Shown: positions 14,007 to 27,266 of the stretch, in pieces
Numbering within the stretch: the stretch's first letter is position 1
How the letters are laid out: each line of letters begins with the position of its first letter
Source: Prosopocoilus inquinatus
Lineage: Eukaryota; Arthropoda; Insecta; Coleoptera; Lucanidae
Assembly: GCA_036172665.1 (NCBI GenBank)
Contig: JAYKNF010000014.1
Span: 1,353,001 to 1,417,000, forward strand
Length of the DNA stretch: 64,000 nt
Reading direction: 5' to 3'
Notes under the pieces: model-generated
What the model saw: only the letters and a program-made list of their open reading frames with translations
Databases searched by the model: none
What the model was told of the DNA's origin: nothing
Position numbers and translations under genes: made by a program

Positions 14007-16985
14007 TCCAAAAGTCAAATAATATGATAGATGAGTAAGGATCGATTAGATACATCACAGGAACAACGCTAATACGTGTTGTTTCGTTTAAAACTATTTC
14101 CAGCTTCGGCTGCGTCCGAGAACTTCGTATCTCAAGTCAGGGTTACTGGAGTCCATCCAAACGTCAAATAACATGATAGATAAGTAAGGATCGATTAGAT
14201 ACATCACAGGAACAACGCTAATGCATGTTGTTTCGTTTAAAACTATTTCTAGCTTCAGCTGCGTCCGAGAACTTCGTATCTCACATCTAAGTTACTGGAG
14301 TCCATCGTAACGCCAAATAACATGATAGATGAGTAAGGATCGATTAGATACATCACAGGAACAACGCTAATGCGTGTTGTTTCGTTTAAAACTATTTCCA
14401 GCTTCTGCTGCGTCCGAGAACTTCGTATCTCACGTCAGGGTTACTGGAGTCCATCCAAACGTCAAATAACATGATAGATAAGTAAGGATCGATTAGATAC
14501 AGCACAGGAACAACGCTAATACGTGTTCTTTCGTTTAAAACTATTTCCAGCTCCTGCTGCGTCCCAAAACTTTGTATCTCACATCAGACTCACTGGAGTC
14601 CATCCAAACGTCAAATAATATGTTAGATAAGTAAGGATCGTTTAGATACATCACAGGAACAACGCTAATAGGTGGTGTATCGTTCAAAACTATTTCCAGT
14701 TTCTGCTGCGTCCGAAATCTTTGTATCTCTCATCAGAGTTACTGGAGTCCACCCAAACGTCAAATAACATTATAGATGAGTAAGGATCGATTAGATACAT
14801 CACAGGAACAACGCTAATACGTGTTGTTTCGTTTAAAACTATTTCCAGCTTCTGCTGCGTCCGAAAACGTCGTATCTCACATCAGAGTTACTGGAGTCCA
14901 TCCAAACGTCAAATAACATGATAGATAAGTAAGGATCGATTAGATACAGCACAGGGACAGCGCTAATACGTGTTGTTTCGTTTAAAACTATTTCCAGATC
15001 CTGCTGCGTCCAAAAACTTTGTATCTCACATCAGACTTACTGGAGTGTATCCAAACGTTAAATAACATGTTAGATAAGTAAGGATCGTTTAGATACATCA
15101 CAGGAACAACGCTAATAGGTGTTGTTTCGTTCAAAACTATTTCCAGCTTCTGCTGCGTATGAAATCTTTGTATCTCTCATCCTAGTTACTGGAGTACATC
15201 CAAACGTCAAATAACATGATAGATGAGTAAGGATCGATTAGATACATCACAGGAACAACGCTAATACGTGTTGTTTCGTTTAATACTATTTCCAGCTTCT
15301 GCTGCGTCCGGAAACGTCGTATCTCACATCAGAGTTACTGGAGTCCATCGAAACGTCAAATAACATGATAGATGAGTAAGGATCGATTAGATACATCACA
15401 GGAACAACGCTAATGCCTGTTGCTTCGTTTAAAACTATTTCCAGCTTCTGCTGCGTCCGAGAACTTCGTATCTCACGTCAGGGTTACTGGAGTCCATCCA
15501 AACGTCAAATAACATGATAGATAAGTAAGGATCGATTAGATACAGTACAGGAACAACGCTAATACGTGTTGTTTCGTTTAAAACTATTTCCAGCTCCTGC
15601 TGCGTCCCAAAACTTTGTATCTCACATCAGACACACTGGAGTCCATCTAAACATCAAATAACATGTTAGATAAGTAAGGATCGTTTAGATACATCACAGG
15701 AACAACGCTAATAGGTGGTGTATCGTTCAAAAGTATTTCCAGCTTCTGCTGCGTCCGAAATCTTTGTATCTCTCATCAGAGTTACTGGAGTCCACCCAAA
15801 CGTCAAATAACATGATAGATGAGTAAGGATCGATTAGATACATCACAGGAACAACGCTAATACGTGTTGTTTCGTTTAAAACTATTTCCAGCTCCTGCTG
15901 CGTCCCAAAACTTTGTATCTCACATCAGACACACTGGAGTCCATCTAAACGTCAAATAACATGTTAGATAAGTAAGGATCGTTTAGATACATCACAGGAA
16001 CAACGCTAATAGGTGGTGTATCGTTCAAAAGTATTTCCAGCTTCTGCTGCGTCCGAAATCTTTGTATCTCTCATCAGAGTTACTGGAGTCCACCCAAACG
16101 TCAATAACATGATAGATAAGTAAGGATCGATTAGATACAGCACAGGAACAACGCTAATACGTGTTGTTTCGTTTAAAACTATTTCCAGCTCCTGCTGCGT
16201 CCAAAAACTTTGTATCTCACATCAGAGTTACTGGAGTCCATCCAAACGTCAAATAACATGATAGATGAGTAAGGATCGATTAGATACATCACAGGAACAA
16301 CGCTAATACGTGTTGTTTCGTTTAAAACTATTTCCAGCTTCTGCTGCGTCCGAAAACTTCGTATCTCACATCAGAGTTACTGGAGTCCATCGAAACGTCA
16401 AATAACATGATAGACAAGTAAGTATCGATTAGATACAGCACAGGAACAACGCTAATACGTGTTGTTTCGCTTAAAACTATTTCCAGCTTCTGCTGCGTCC
16501 GAAAACTTCGTATCTCACATCAGAGTTACTGGAGTCCATCGAAACGTCAAATAACATGATAGGTAAGTAATTATCGATTAGATACAGCACAGGAACAACG
16601 CTAATACGTGTTGTTTCGTTTAAAACTATTTCCAGCTCCTGCTGCGTCCAAAAACTTTTTATCTCACATCAGACTTGCTGGAGTCCATCCAAACGTCAAA
16701 TAACATGATAGATGAGTAAGGATCGATTAGATACATCACAGGAACAACGCTAATATGTGTTGTTTCGTTTCAAACTATTTCCAGCTGCTGCTGCGTCCGA
16801 AAATTTCGTATCTCACATTAGAGTTACTGGAGTCCATCGAAACGTCAAATAACATAGTAGCTAAGTAAGGATCGATTAGATACATCACAGGAACAACGCT
16901 AATACGTGTTGTTTCGTTTAAAACTATTTCCAGCTTCTGCTGCGTCCAAAAACTTTGTATCTCACATCAGAGTTACTGGAGTCCA
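14007..16985 (+). repeat. 20-monomer HOR unit, copy 4
   Basis: This copy has the same 20-monomer order as the reference copy and is one base shorter (2979 bp). The missing base is one a in the R monomer near 16103 (tcaataacat instead of tcaaataacat). The D marker lies at 14221 and the next at 17200. Only scattered single-base differences from copy 1 were noticed. Confidence 0.9.
16093..16240 (+). repeat. 148-bp monomer with a 1-bp deletion
   Basis: This R-type monomer reads tcaataacat at 16101-16110 where its relatives read tcaaataacat. It is the only single-base length change I found in the plus arm, and it shifts all downstream monomer starts by -1. Confidence 0.9.
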
Positions 16986-18475
16986 TCCAAAAGTCAAATA
17001 ATATGATAGATGAGTAAGGATCGATTAGATACATCACAGGAACAACGCTAATACGTGTTGTTTCTTTTAAAACTATTTCCAGCTTCGGCTGCGTCCGAGA
17101 ACTTCGTATCTCAAGTCAGGGTTACTGGAGTCCATCCAAACGTCAAATAACATGATAGATAAGTAAGGATCGATTAGATACATCACAGGAACAACGCTAA
17201 TGCATGTTGTTTCGTTTAAAACTATTTCTAGCTTCAGCTGCGTCCGAGAACTTCGTATCTCACATCTAAGTTACTGGAGTCCATCGTAACGCCAAATAAC
17301 ATGATAGATGAGTAAGGATCGATTAGATACATCACAGGAACAACGCTAATGCGTGTTGTTTCGTTTAAAACTATTTCCAGCTTCTGCTGCGTCCGAGAAC
17401 TTCGTATCTCACGTCAGGGTTACTGGAGTCCATCCAAACGTCAAATAACATGATAGATAAGTAAGGATCGATTAGATACAGCACAGGAACAACGCTAATC
17501 CGTGTTCTTTCGTTTAAAACTATTTCCAGCTCCTGCTGCGTCCCAAAACTTTGTATCTCACATCAGACTCACTGGAGTCCATCCAAACGTCAAATAATAT
17601 GTTAGATAAGTAAGGATCGTTTAGATACATCACAGGAACAACGCTAATAGGTGGTGTATCGTTCAAAACTATTTCCAGCTTCTGCTGCGTCCGAAATCTT
17701 TGTATCTCTCATCAGAGTTACTGGAGTCCACCCAAACGTCAAATAACATTATAGATGAGTAAGGATCGATTAGATACATCACAGGAACAACGCTAATACG
17801 TGTTGTTTCCTTTAAAACTATTTCCAGCTTCTGCTGCGTCCGAAAACGTCGTATCTCACATCAGAGTTACTGGAGTCCATCCAAACGTCAAATAACATGA
17901 TAGGTAAGTAATTATCGATTAGATACAGCACAGGAACAACGCTAATACGTGTTGTTTCGCTTAAAACTATTTCCAGCTTCTGCTGCGTCCGAAAACTTCG
18001 TATCTCACATCAGAGTTACTGGAGTCCATCGAAACGTCAAATAACATGATAGGTAAGTAATTATCGATTAGATACAGCACAGGAACAACGCTAATACGTG
18101 TTGTTTCGTTTAAAACTATTTCCAGCTCCTGCTGCGTCCAAAAACTTTGTATCTCACATCAGACTTGCTGGAGTCCATCCAAACGTCAAATAACATGATA
18201 GATGAGTAAGGATCGATTAGATACATCACAGGAACAACGCTAATATGTGTTGTTTCGTTTCAAACTATTTCCAGCTGCTGCTGCGTCCGAAAATTTCGTA
18301 TCTCACATTAGAGTTACTGGAGTCCATCGAAACGTCAAATAACATAGTAGCTAAGTAAGGATCGATTAGATACAGCACAGGGACAACGCCAATACGTGTT
18401 GTTTCGTTTAAAACTATTTCCAGCTCCTGCTGCGTCCAAAAACTTTGTATCTCACATCAGACTTACTGGAGTGTA
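16986..18475 (+). repeat. Truncated HOR unit (10 monomers)
   Basis: The order is C D E F G H, then a T/U hybrid at 17880 (ggtaagtaattatcg with a T-like tail), U at 18029, P at 18178 and a Q/I hybrid at 18327 (agtagctaag at the front, agcacaggg and ctcctgctg behind). The interval I to T of the reference unit is missing. The hybrids keep the 149-bp phase. Confidence 0.83.
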
Positions 18476-20412
18476 TCCAAACGTTAAATAACATGTTAGA
18501 TAAGTAAGGATCGTTTAGATACATCACAGGAACAACGCTAATAGGTGTTGTTTCGTTCAAAACTATTTCCAGCTTCTGCTGCGTATGAAATCTTTGTATC
18601 TCTCATCCTAGTTACTGGAGTACATCCAAACGTCAAATAACATGATAGATGAGTAAGGATCGATTAGATACATCACAGGAACAACGCTAATACGTGTTGT
18701 TTCGTTTAATACTATTTCCAGCTTCTGCTGCGTCCGGAAACGTCGTATCTCACATCAGAGTTACTGGAGTCCATCGAAACGTCAAATAACATGATAGATA
18801 AGTAAGGATCGATTAGATACATCACAGGAACATCGCTAATGCGTGTTGTTTCGTTTAAAACTATTTCCAGCTTCTGCTGCGTCCGAAAACGTCGTATCTC
18901 ACATCAGAGTTACTGGAGCCCATCGAAACGTCAAATAACATAATAGATAAGTAAGGATCTATTAGATACAGCACAGGAACAACGCTTAAACGTGTTGTTT
19001 CGTTTAAAACTATTTCCAGCTTCTGCTGCGTCCGAAAACGTCGTATCTCACATCAGAGTTACTGGAGCCCATCGAAACGTCAAATAACATGATAGATAAG
19101 TAAGGATCGATTAGATACAGCACAGGAACAACGCTAAAACGTGTTGTTTCGTTTACAACTATTTCCAGCTCCTGCTGCGTCCGAAAACTTCGTATCTCAC
19201 ATCTAAGTTACTGGAGTCCATCGAAACGCCAAATAACATGATAGATGAGTAAGGATCGATTAGATACTTCACAGGAACAACGCTAATGCGTGTTGTTTCG
19301 TTTAAAACTATTTCCAGCTTCTGCTGCGTCCGAGAACTTCGTATCTCACGTCAGGGTTACTGGAGTCCATCCAAACGTCAAATAACATAATAGATAAGTA
19401 AGGATCGATTAGATACACCACAGGAACAACGCTAATACGTGGTGTTTCGTTTAAAACTATTTCCAGCTCCTGCTGCGTCCAAAAACATTGTATCTCACAT
19501 CAGACTTACTGGAGTCCATCCAAACGTCAAATAACATGTTAGATAAGTAAGGATCGTTTAGATACATCACAGGAACAACGCTAATAGGTGGTGTTTCGTT
19601 TAAAACTATTTCCAGCTCCTGCTGCTTCCAAAAACTTTTTATCTCACATCAGACTTACTGGAGTCCATCCAAACTTTAAATTACATGTTAGATAAGTAAG
19701 GATCGATTAGATACATCACAGGAACAACGCTAATACGTGTTGTTTCGTTTAAAACTATTTCCAGCTTCTGCTGCGTCCGAAAACGTCGTATCTCACATTA
19801 GAGTTACTGGAGTCCATCGAAACGTCAAATAACATAGTAGCTAAGTAAGGATCGATTAGATACATCACAGGAACAACGCTAATGCGTGTTGTTTCGTTTA
19901 AAACTATTTCCAGCTTCTGCTGCGTCCGAAAACGTCGTATCTCACATCAGAGCTACTGGAGTCCATCGAAACGCCAAATAACATGATAGATGAGTAAGGA
20001 TCGATTAGATATATCACAGGAACAACGCCAATACGTGTTGCTTAGTTTAAAACTATTTCCAGCTTCTGCTGCGTCCGAAAACTTCGTATCTCACATCAGA
20101 GTTACTGGAGTCCATCGAAACGTCAAATAACATGATAGATAAGTAATTATCTATTAGATACAGCACAGGAACAACGCTAATACGTGTTGTTTCGTTTAAA
20201 ACTATTTCCAGCTCCTGCTGCATCCAAAAACTTTGTATCTCACATCAGACTTACTGGAGTCCATCCAAACGTCAAATAACATGATTGATGAGTAAGGATC
20301 GATTAGATACATCACAGGAACAACGCTAATATGTGTTGTTTCGTTTCAAACTATTTCCAGCTGCTGCTGCGTCCGAAAATTTCGTATCTCACATTAGAGT
20401 TACTGGAGTGTA
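18476..20412 (+). repeat. A-J leader plus cassette V copy 2 and a P monomer
   Basis: A (18476) and J (18625) precede cassette V at 18774-20263, exactly as they precede cassette copy 1 in the second HOR unit. This cassette has ten monomers; the extra one, at 19370, has cataatag, caccac and acgtggtg. A P-type monomer (gattgatgag, atatgtg) follows at 20264. Confidence 0.85.
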
Positions 20413-22945
20413 TCCAAACGTTAAATAACATGTTAGATAAGTAAGGATCGTTTAGATACATCACAGGAACAACGCTAATACGTGTTCTTTCGTTTAAAAC
20501 TATTTCCAGCTCCTGCTGCGTCCCAAAACTTTGTATCTCACATCAGACTCACTGGAGTCCATCCAAACGTCAAATAATATGTTAGATAAGTAAGGATCGT
20601 TTAGATACATCACAGGAACAACGCTAATAGGTGGTGTATCGTTCAAAACTATTTCCAGTTTCTGCTGCGTCCGAAATCTTTGTATCTCTCATCAGAGTTA
20701 CTGGAGTCCACCCAAACGTCAAATAACATTATAGATGAGTAAGGATCGATTAGATACATCACAGGAACAACGCTAATACGTGTTGTTTCGTTTAAAACTA
20801 TTTCCAGCTTCTGCTGCGTCCGAAAACGTCGTATCTCACATCAGAGTTACTGGAGTCCATCCAAACGTCAAATAACATGATAGATAAGTAAGGATCGATT
20901 AGATACAGCACAGGGACAACGCTAATACGTGTTGTTTCGTTTAAAACTATTTCCAGCTCCTGCTGCGTCCAAAAACTTTGTATCTCACATCAGACTTACT
21001 GGAGTGTATCCAAACGTTAAATAACATGTTAGATAAGTAAGGATCGTTTAGATACATCACAGGAACAACGCTAATAGGTGTTGTTTCGTTCAAAACTATT
21101 TCCAGCTTCTGCTGCGTATGAAATCTTTGTATCTCTCATCCTAGTTACTGGAGTACATCCAAACGTCAAATAACATGATAGATGAGTAAGGATCGATTAG
21201 ATACATCACAGGAACAACGCTAATACGTGTTGTTTCGTTTAATACTATTTCCAGCTTCTGCTGCGTCCGGAAACGTCGTATCTCACATCAGAGTTACTGG
21301 AGTCCATCGAAACGTCAAATAACATGATAGATGAGTAAGGATCGATTAGATACATCACAGGAACAACGCTAATGCCTGTTGCTTCGTTTAAAACTATTTC
21401 CAGCTTCTGCTGCGTCCGAGAACTTCGTATCTCACGTCAGGGTTACTGGAGTCCATCCAAACGTCAAATGACATGATAGATAAGTAAGGATCGATTAGAT
21501 ACAGCACAGGAACAACGCTAATACGTGTTGTTTCGTTTAAAACTATTTCCAGCTCCTGCTGCGTCCCAAAACTTTATATCTCACATCAGACACACTGGAG
21601 TCCATCTAAACGTCAAATAACATGTTAGATAAGTAAGGATCGTTTAGATACATCACAGGAACAACGCTAATAGGTGGTGTATCGTTCAAAAGTATTTCCA
21701 GCTTCTGCTGCGTCCGAAATCTTTGTATCTCTCATCAGAGTTACTGGAGTCCACCCAAACGTCAAATAACATGATAGATGAGTAAGGATCGATTAGATAC
21801 ATCACAGGAACAACGCTAATACGTGTTGTTTCGTTTAAAACTATTTCCAGCTCCTGCTGCGTCCCAAAACTTTGTATCTCACATCAGACACACTGGAGTC
21901 CATCTAAACGTCAAATAACATGTTAGATAAGTAAGGATCGTTTAGATACATCACAGGAACAACGCTAATAGGTGGTGTATCGTTCAAAAGTATTTCCAGC
22001 TTCTGCTGCGTCCGAAATCTTTGTATCTCTCATCAGAGTTACTGGAGTCCACCCAAACGTCAAATAACATGATAGATAAGTAAGGATCGATTAGATACAG
22101 CACAGGAACAACGCTAATACGTGTTGTTTCGTTTAAAACTATTTCCAGCTCCTGCTGCGTCCAAAAACTTTGTATCTCACATCAGAGTTACTGGAGTCCA
22201 TCCAAACGTCAAATAACATGATAGATGAGTAAGGATCGATTAGATACATCACAGGAACAACGCTAATACGTGTTGTTTCGTTTAAAACTATTTCCAGCTT
22301 CTGCTGCGTCCGAAAACTTCGTATCTCACATCAGAGTTACTGGAGTCCATCGAAACGTCAAATAACATGATAGATAAGTAAGTATCGATTAGATACAGCA
22401 CAGGAACAACGCTAATACGTGTTGTTTCGTTTAAAACTATTTCCAGCTTCTGCTGCGTCCGAAAACTTCGTATCTCACATCAGAGTTACTGGAGTCCATC
22501 GAAACGTCAAATAACATGATAGGTAAGTAATTATCGATTAGATACAGCACAGGAACAACGCTAATACGTGTTGTTTCGTTTAAAACTATTTCCAGCTCCT
22601 GCTGCGTCCAAAAACTTTGTATCTCACATCAGACTTGCTGGAGTCCATCCAAACGTCAAATAACATGATAGATGAGTAAGGATCGATTAGATACATCACA
22701 GGAACAACGCTAATATGTGTTGTTTCGTTTCAAACTATTTCCAGCTGCTGCTGCGTCCGAAAATTTCGTATCTCACATTAGAGTTACTGGAGTCCATCGA
22801 AACGTCAAATAACATAGTAGCTAAGTAAGGATCGATTAGATACATCACAGGAACAACGCTAATACGTGTTGTTTCGTTCAAAACTATTTCCAGCTTCTGC
22901 TGCGTCCAAAAACTTTGTATCTCACATCAGAGTTACTGGAGTCCA
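20413..22945 (+). repeat. 17-monomer HOR unit lacking C, D and E
   Basis: This unit is 2533 bp, or 17 monomers. It opens with a hybrid whose front is A type (tgtatccaaacgtta) and whose tail is F type (tgttctttcg, tcccaaaac). It then runs G H I A J K L O N O R S T U P Q in reference order. The hybrid is a clear crossover product between A and F monomers. Confidence 0.87.
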
Positions 22946-25180
22946 TCCAAAAGTCAAATAATATGATAGATGAGTAAGGATCGATTAGATACATCACAGG
23001 AACAACGCTAATACGTGTTGTTTCGTTTAAAACTATTTCCAGCTTCGGCTGCGTCCGAGAACTTCGTATCTCAAGTCAGGGTTACTGGAGTCCATCCAAA
23101 CGTCAAATAACATGATAGATAAGTAAGGATCGATTAGATACATCACAGGAACAACGCTAATGCATGTTGTTTCGTTTAAAACTATTTCTAGCTTCAGCTG
23201 CGTCCGAGAACTTCGTATCTCACATCTAAGTTACTGGAGTCCATCGTAACGCCAAATAACATGATAGATGAGTAAGGATCGATTAGATACATCACAGGAA
23301 CAACGCTAATGCGTGTTGTTTCGTTTAAAACTATTTCCAGCTTCTGCTGCGTCCGAGAACTTCGTATCTCACGTCAGGGTTACTGGAGTCCATCCAAACG
23401 TCAAATAACATGATATATAAGTAAGGATCGATTAGATACAGCACAGGAACAACGCTAATACGTGTTCTTTCGTTTAAAACTATTTCCAGCTCCTGCTGCG
23501 TCCCAAAACTTTGTATCTCACATCAGACTCACTGGAGTCCATCCAAACGTCAAATAATATGTTAGATAAGTAAGGATCGTTTAGATACATCACAGGAACA
23601 ACGCTAATAGGTGGTGTATCGTTCAAAACTATTTCCAGCTTCTGCTGCGTCCGAAATCTTTGTATCTCTCATCAGAGTTACTGGAGTCCACCCAAACGTC
23701 AAATAACATTATAGATGAGTAAGGATCGATTAGATACATCACAGGAACAACGCTAATACGTGTTGTTTCGTTCAAAACTATTTCCAGTTTCTGCTGCGTC
23801 CGAAAACGTCGTATCTCACATCAGAGTTACTGGAGTCCATCCAAACGTCAAATAACATGATAGATAAGTAAGGATCGAATAGATACAGCACAGGGACAAC
23901 GCTAATACGTGTTGTTTCGTTTAAAACTATTTCCAGCTCCTGCTGCGTCCAAAAACTTTGTATCTCACATCAGACTTACTGGAGTGTATCCAAACGTTAA
24001 ATAACATGTTAGATAAGTAAGGATCGTTTAGATACATCACAGGAACAACGCTAATAGGTGTTGTTTCGTTCAAAACTATTTCCAGCTTCTGCTGCGTATG
24101 AAATCTTTGTATCTCTCATCCTAGTTACTGGAGTACATCCAAACGTCAAATAACATGATAGATGAGTAAGGATCGATTAGATACATCACAGGAACAACGC
24201 CAATACGTGTTGTTTCGTTTAATACTATTTCCAGCTTCTGCTGCGTCCGGAAACGTCGTATCTCACATCAGAGTTACTGGAGTCCATCGAAACGTCAAAT
24301 AACATGATAGATGAGTAAGGATCGATTAGATACATCACAGGAACAACGCTAATGCCTGTTGCTTCGTTTAAAACTATTTCCAGCTTCTGCTGCGTCCGAG
24401 AACTTCGTATCTCACGTCAGGGTTACTGGAGTCCATCCAAACGTCAAATAACATGATAGATAAGTAAGGATCGATTAGATACAGCACAGGAACAACGCTA
24501 ATACGTGTTGTTTCGTTTAAAACTATTTCCAGCTCCTGCTGCGTCCCAAAACTTTGTATCTCACATCAGACACACTGGAGTCCATCTAAACGTCAAATAA
24601 CATGTTAGATAAGTAAGGATCGTTTAGATACATCACAGGAACAACGCTAATAGGTGGTGTATCGTTCAAAAGTATTTCCAGCTTCTGCTGCGTCCGAAAT
24701 CTTTGTATCTCTCATCAGAGTTACTGGAGTCCACCCAAACGTCAAATAACATGATAGATGAGTAAGGATCGATTAGATACATCACAGGAACAACGCTAAT
24801 ACGTGTTGTTTCGTTTAAAACTATTTCCAGCTCCTGCTGCGTCCCAAAACTTTGTATCTCACATCAGACACACTGGAGTAAATCTAAACCTCAAATAACA
24901 TGTTAGATAAGTAAGGATCGTTTAGATACATCACAGGAACAACGCTAATAGGTGGTGTATCGTTCAAAAGTATTTCCAGCTTCTGCTGCGTCCGAAATCT
25001 TTGTATCTCTCATCAGAGTTACTGGAGTCCACCCAAACGTCAAATAACATGATAGATAAGTAAGGATCGATTAGATACAGCACAGGAACAACGCTAATAC
25101 GTGTTGTTTCGTTTAAAACTATTTCCAGCTCCTGCTGCGTCCAAGAACTTCGTATCTCACATCAGAGTTACTGGAGTCTG
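22946..25180 (+). repeat. 15-monomer HOR unit, C to R only
   Basis: The order is C D E F G H I A J K L O N O R, 2235 bp. Landmarks are D at 23160 and A at 23989. After R the standard S T U P Q is replaced by the cassette region starting at 25181. An O monomer at 24883 carries private changes just upstream (gagtaaatc, aacctcaaa). Confidence 0.85.
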
Positions 25181-27266
25181 TCCAAACGTTAAATAACATG
25201 ATAGATGAGTAAGGATCGATTAGATACATTACAGGAACAACGCTAATATGTGTTGTTTCGTTTAAAACTATTTCCAGCTGCTGCTGCGTCCGAAAACATC
25301 GTATCTCACATCAGAGTTACTGGAGTCCATCGAAATGTCAAATAACATGATAGATAAGTAAGGATCGATTAGATACAGCACAGGAACAAAGCTAATGCGT
25401 GTTGTTTCGTTTAAAACTATTTCTAGCTTCAGCTGGGTCCGAGAACTTCGTATCTCACATCTAAGTTACTGGAGTTCATCGAAACGCCAAATAACATGAT
25501 AGATGAGTAAGGATCGATTAGATATATCACAGGAACAACGCCAATGCGTGTTGTTTCGTTTAAAACTATTTCCAGCTTCTGCTGCGTCCGAAAATTTCGT
25601 ATCTCACATTAGAGTTACTGGAGTCCATCGAAACGTCAAATAACATAGTAGCTAAGTAAGGATCGATTAGATACATCACAGGAACAACGCTAATGCGTGT
25701 TGTTTCGTTCAAAACTATTTCCAGCTTCTGCTGCGTCCGAAAACGTCGAATCTCACATCAGAGTTACTGGAGCCCATCGAAACGTCAAATAACATGATAG
25801 ATAAGTAAGGATCGATTAGATACATCACAGGAACATCGCTAATTCGTGTTGTTTCGTTTAAAACTATTTCCAGCTTCTGCTGCGTCCGAAAACGTCGTAT
25901 CTCACATCAGAGTTACTGGAGCCCATCGAAACGTCAAATAACATAATAGATAAGTAAGGATCTATTAGATACAGCACAGGAACAACGCTTAAACGTGTTG
26001 TTTCGTTTAAAACTATTTCCAGCTTCTGCTGCGTCCGAAAACGTCGTATCTCACATCAGAGTTACTGGAGCCCATCGAAACGTCAAATAACATGATAGAT
26101 AAGTAAGGATCGATTAGATACAGCACAGGAACAACGCTAAAACGTGTTGTTTCGTTTACAACTATTTCCAGCTCCTGCTGCGTCCGAAAACTTCGTATCT
26201 CACATCTAAGTTACTGGAGTCCATCGAAACGCCAAATAACATGATAGATGAGTAAGGATCGATTAGATACTTCACAGGAACAACGCTAATGCGTGTCGTT
26301 TCGTTTAAAACTATTTCCAGCTTCTGCTGCGTCCGAGAAATTCGTATCTCACGTCAGGGTTACTGGAGTCCATCCAAACGTCAAATAACATAATAGATAA
26401 GTAAGGATCGATTAGATACACCACAGGAACAACGCTAATACGTGGTGTTTCGTTTAAAACTATTTCCAGCTCCTGCTGCGTCCCAAAACTTTGTATCTCA
26501 CATCAGACACACTGGAGTCCATCCAAACGTCAAATAACATGTTAGATAAGTAAGGATCGTTTAGATACATCACAGGAACAACGCTAATACGTGTTGTTTC
26601 GTTTAAAACTATTTCCAGCTCCTGCTGCTTCCAAAAACTTTTTATCTCACATCAGACTTACTGGAGTCCATCCAAACTTTAAATTACATGTTAGATAAGT
26701 AAGGATCGATTAGATACATCACAGGAAAAACGCTAATACGTGTTGTTTCGTTTAAAACTATTTCCAGCTTCTGCTGCGTCCGAAAACGTCGTATCTCACA
26801 TTAGAGTTACTGGAGTCCATCGAAACGTCAAATAACATAGTAGCTAAGTAAGGATCGATTAGATACATCACAGGAACAACGCTAATGCGTGTTGTTTCGT
26901 TTAAAACTATTTCCAGCTTCTGCTGCGTCCGAAAACGTCGTATCTCACATCAGAGCTACTGGAGTCCATCGAAACGCCAAATAACATGATAGATGAGTAA
27001 GGATCGATTAGATATATCACAGGAACAACGCCAATACGTGTTGCTTCGTTTAAAACTATTTCCAGCTTCTGCTGCGTCCGAAAACTTCGTATCTCACATC
27101 AGAGTTACTGGAGTCCATCGAAACGTCAAATAACATGATAGATAAGTAATTATCTATTAGATACAGCACAGGAACAACGCTAATACGTGTTGTTTCGTTT
27201 AAAACTATTTCCAGCTCCTGCTGCGTCCAAAAACTTTGTATCTCACATCAGACTTACTGGAGTCCA
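25181..27266 (+). repeat. Extended cassette V copy 3 with four leading monomers
   Basis: Four extra monomers precede the cassette: 25181 (tctgtcc, tacattacagg, atatgtg), 25330 (gaaatgtc, cagctgggtcc), 25479 (gttcatcg, gccaatgcg) and 25628 (agtagctaag). The ten-monomer cassette then runs 25777-27266. The run 25173-26670 reappears in the same order on the minus strand at about 41573-43070; both copies share rare variants such as the cagctgggtcc/ggacccagctg pair and the ggagtctgtc/gacagactcc pair. The cassette is therefore shared by both arms. Confidence 0.85.
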
